Below are positions 63,097-64,000 of a stretch of 64,000 nt of DNA, one piece after another. The notes beneath the pieces were generated by a model. That model made no database searches and had not been told where the DNA came from. It saw only the letters and a program-made list of their open reading frames with translations. Position 1 is the first letter of the stretch, and every line of letters starts with the position of its first letter. Location: positions 1 to 64,000 of the forward strand of contig BAJA01000030.1 in assembly GCA_000613465.1 (NCBI GenBank), written 5' to 3'. Both the position numbers and the translations under genes were made by a program. This stretch comes from Bacteroides nordii WAL 11050 = JCM 12987 (GTDB taxonomy: Bacteria > Bacteroidota > Bacteroidia > Bacteroidales > Bacteroidaceae).

Positions 63097-64000
63097 AAGT
63101 CCGGGAACCTGTATTTATCATCATTTTCACCGTATTTTTCCACTCTTTCTTTGCTTATACTTCTACCATTTATTAGCCTACAAAACGCTTTATATTAATA
63201 GCAAGTTCTTTGTTTATTCAACTAATTATCTTTACTTCTTTAACTCTACTCCCTACTTTTTTAATCCTATTTCATGATGTAGACTGCGAACCCCATACAT
63301 GTTAATGATCCGATTAACAGGAAAAGCATGTGCCTAAATCATAAACCAGACCAAAGAAACCTATATAACAGGCTAATATCTATATATTTGATGATTTAAT
63401 ATACTCTGAGCAAATACAGAAAAAAGACTTTATATTACCTCCATTTTCCCATATTTCCGGTATTTTATCTATTTTGAAGAATCTAAATTTTGCGTATTGA
63501 CTTTTTGATCATAAATATCCCTGTTTCTATTATTTTATGCTCTATTTTCTATTTAAGAATATATTAGAAGAAGAGAAATAAGGCATAAAACATTATTATA
63601 CAGTATATTATATCAATAATAGTCCTTGTAGAATTAAAAAAAACAATTTAATCAGGGATTTATACGGAAATATTGCAAAGATTTGCCATTAGAAGGTAGT
63701 ATAAAAATTACGTAAGAAAATATTATAATGAAAAAGGGAAGTTAGAAAGAGAATATATCACATTTTTCATACTATTTGTTTACTTCTGTAAAATGTTTGA
63801 TTTACATTCTTAATAATAACGCTTGTAATACAATACCATATGTAAATAACAAACGCAAATCATCATTGTAATATTGTAATATTACACAAATAAATAAGAA
63901 ATAACATTTGTAATAGGAGAGTAGTTAACATTTCATTCAATTCATTATAAAATACAGTATTCCAACTAAATAATATATTTTTCTTAATTACTACTCTAAA
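63097..64000. other. AT-rich region without a supported gene
   Basis: About 900 bp of very AT-rich sequence with no coding region I can support on either strand. It contains a 9-bp inverted repeat with a 2-base spacer (TGTAATATT-GT-AATATTACA, 63867-63886) and repeated TTGTAATA-type words nearby. An AGAGTAGT/ACTACTCT pair spans the last 80 bases. It could be the upstream regulatory region of a gene beyond the window. Confidence 0.4.

Overview
The window looks like a chromosome segment of a gut Bacteroides (order Bacteroidales). The reasons are the AT-rich base composition, repeated promoter elements of the Bacteroides form TAnnTTTG (-7 box), genes typical of the group (serine palmitoyltransferase, Wzi-family capsule protein, FtsX/MacB-type ABC efflux cassettes with a sigma-54 activator, DUF4153 and DUF1622 proteins) and the genus-style intergenic repeats. 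I cannot name the species from sequence alone.

Layout. 1-12.7 kb is the 3' part of a surface or exopolysaccharide locus, all on +. It holds a beta-helix protein, an MBOAT O-acyltransferase with an SGNH-like partner, an exported GH29 fucosidase, a radical SAM/SPASM protein, a GT4 glycosyltransferase, an initiating sugar-phosphate transferase, a Wzi-like outer-membrane protein, RfbC and UDP-glucose dehydrogenase. 12.7-22.7 kb is housekeeping: a lipoprotein, a DEAD-box helicase, serB, a cysteine-less thioredoxin-fold protein behind a structured leader, lptG-tgt-lon, trmN6 and tRNA-Pro(UGG). 23-34.8 kb is a two-component/sigma-54 regulatory pair (-) divergent from a five-gene TolC-HlyD-FtsX-FtsX-ATPase operon (+). 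A four-unit palindrome array and a sigma-54-like promoter lie between them. 35-39.6 kb has serine palmitoyltransferase divergent from a lipid kinase, then aspS and gtrA. 39.8-44.4 kb has agmatine-to-putrescine genes, a DUF2148 ferredoxin protein and a FetAB-like ABC exporter. 44.7-49 kb encodes a trimeric NAD-linked [FeFe] hydrogenase (order B-A-C). 49-54.6 kb carries small accessory genes, DUF4153, Nif3-like and zinc-ribbon proteins. 54.8-60.5 kb is an RND efflux operon. 60.6-62.9 kb has an HsdR_N-like protein, AMP nucleosidase and holA. The last ~1 kb is AT-rich and has no gene I can support.

Two points affect use of this window. First, nine genes (ugd, lipid kinase, gtrA, the DUF4153 gene, RND adaptor, RND pump, HsdR_N-like, AMP nucleosidase, holA) carry a -1 or -2 frameshift. 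In nearly every case it can be explained by a shortened homopolymer, and restoring the base gives a full-length family member. Systematic consensus error is more likely than nine real pseudogenes. Second, several non-coding structures are not explained by the genes: the 23-bp-period palindrome array at 26.3 kb, a three-way-junction leader RNA at 16.3 kb, heptamer-repeat spacers inside four operons, a dispersed inverted-repeat element in three copies and several long hairpins.

I see no CRISPR array, prophage, transposase or rRNA in the window.
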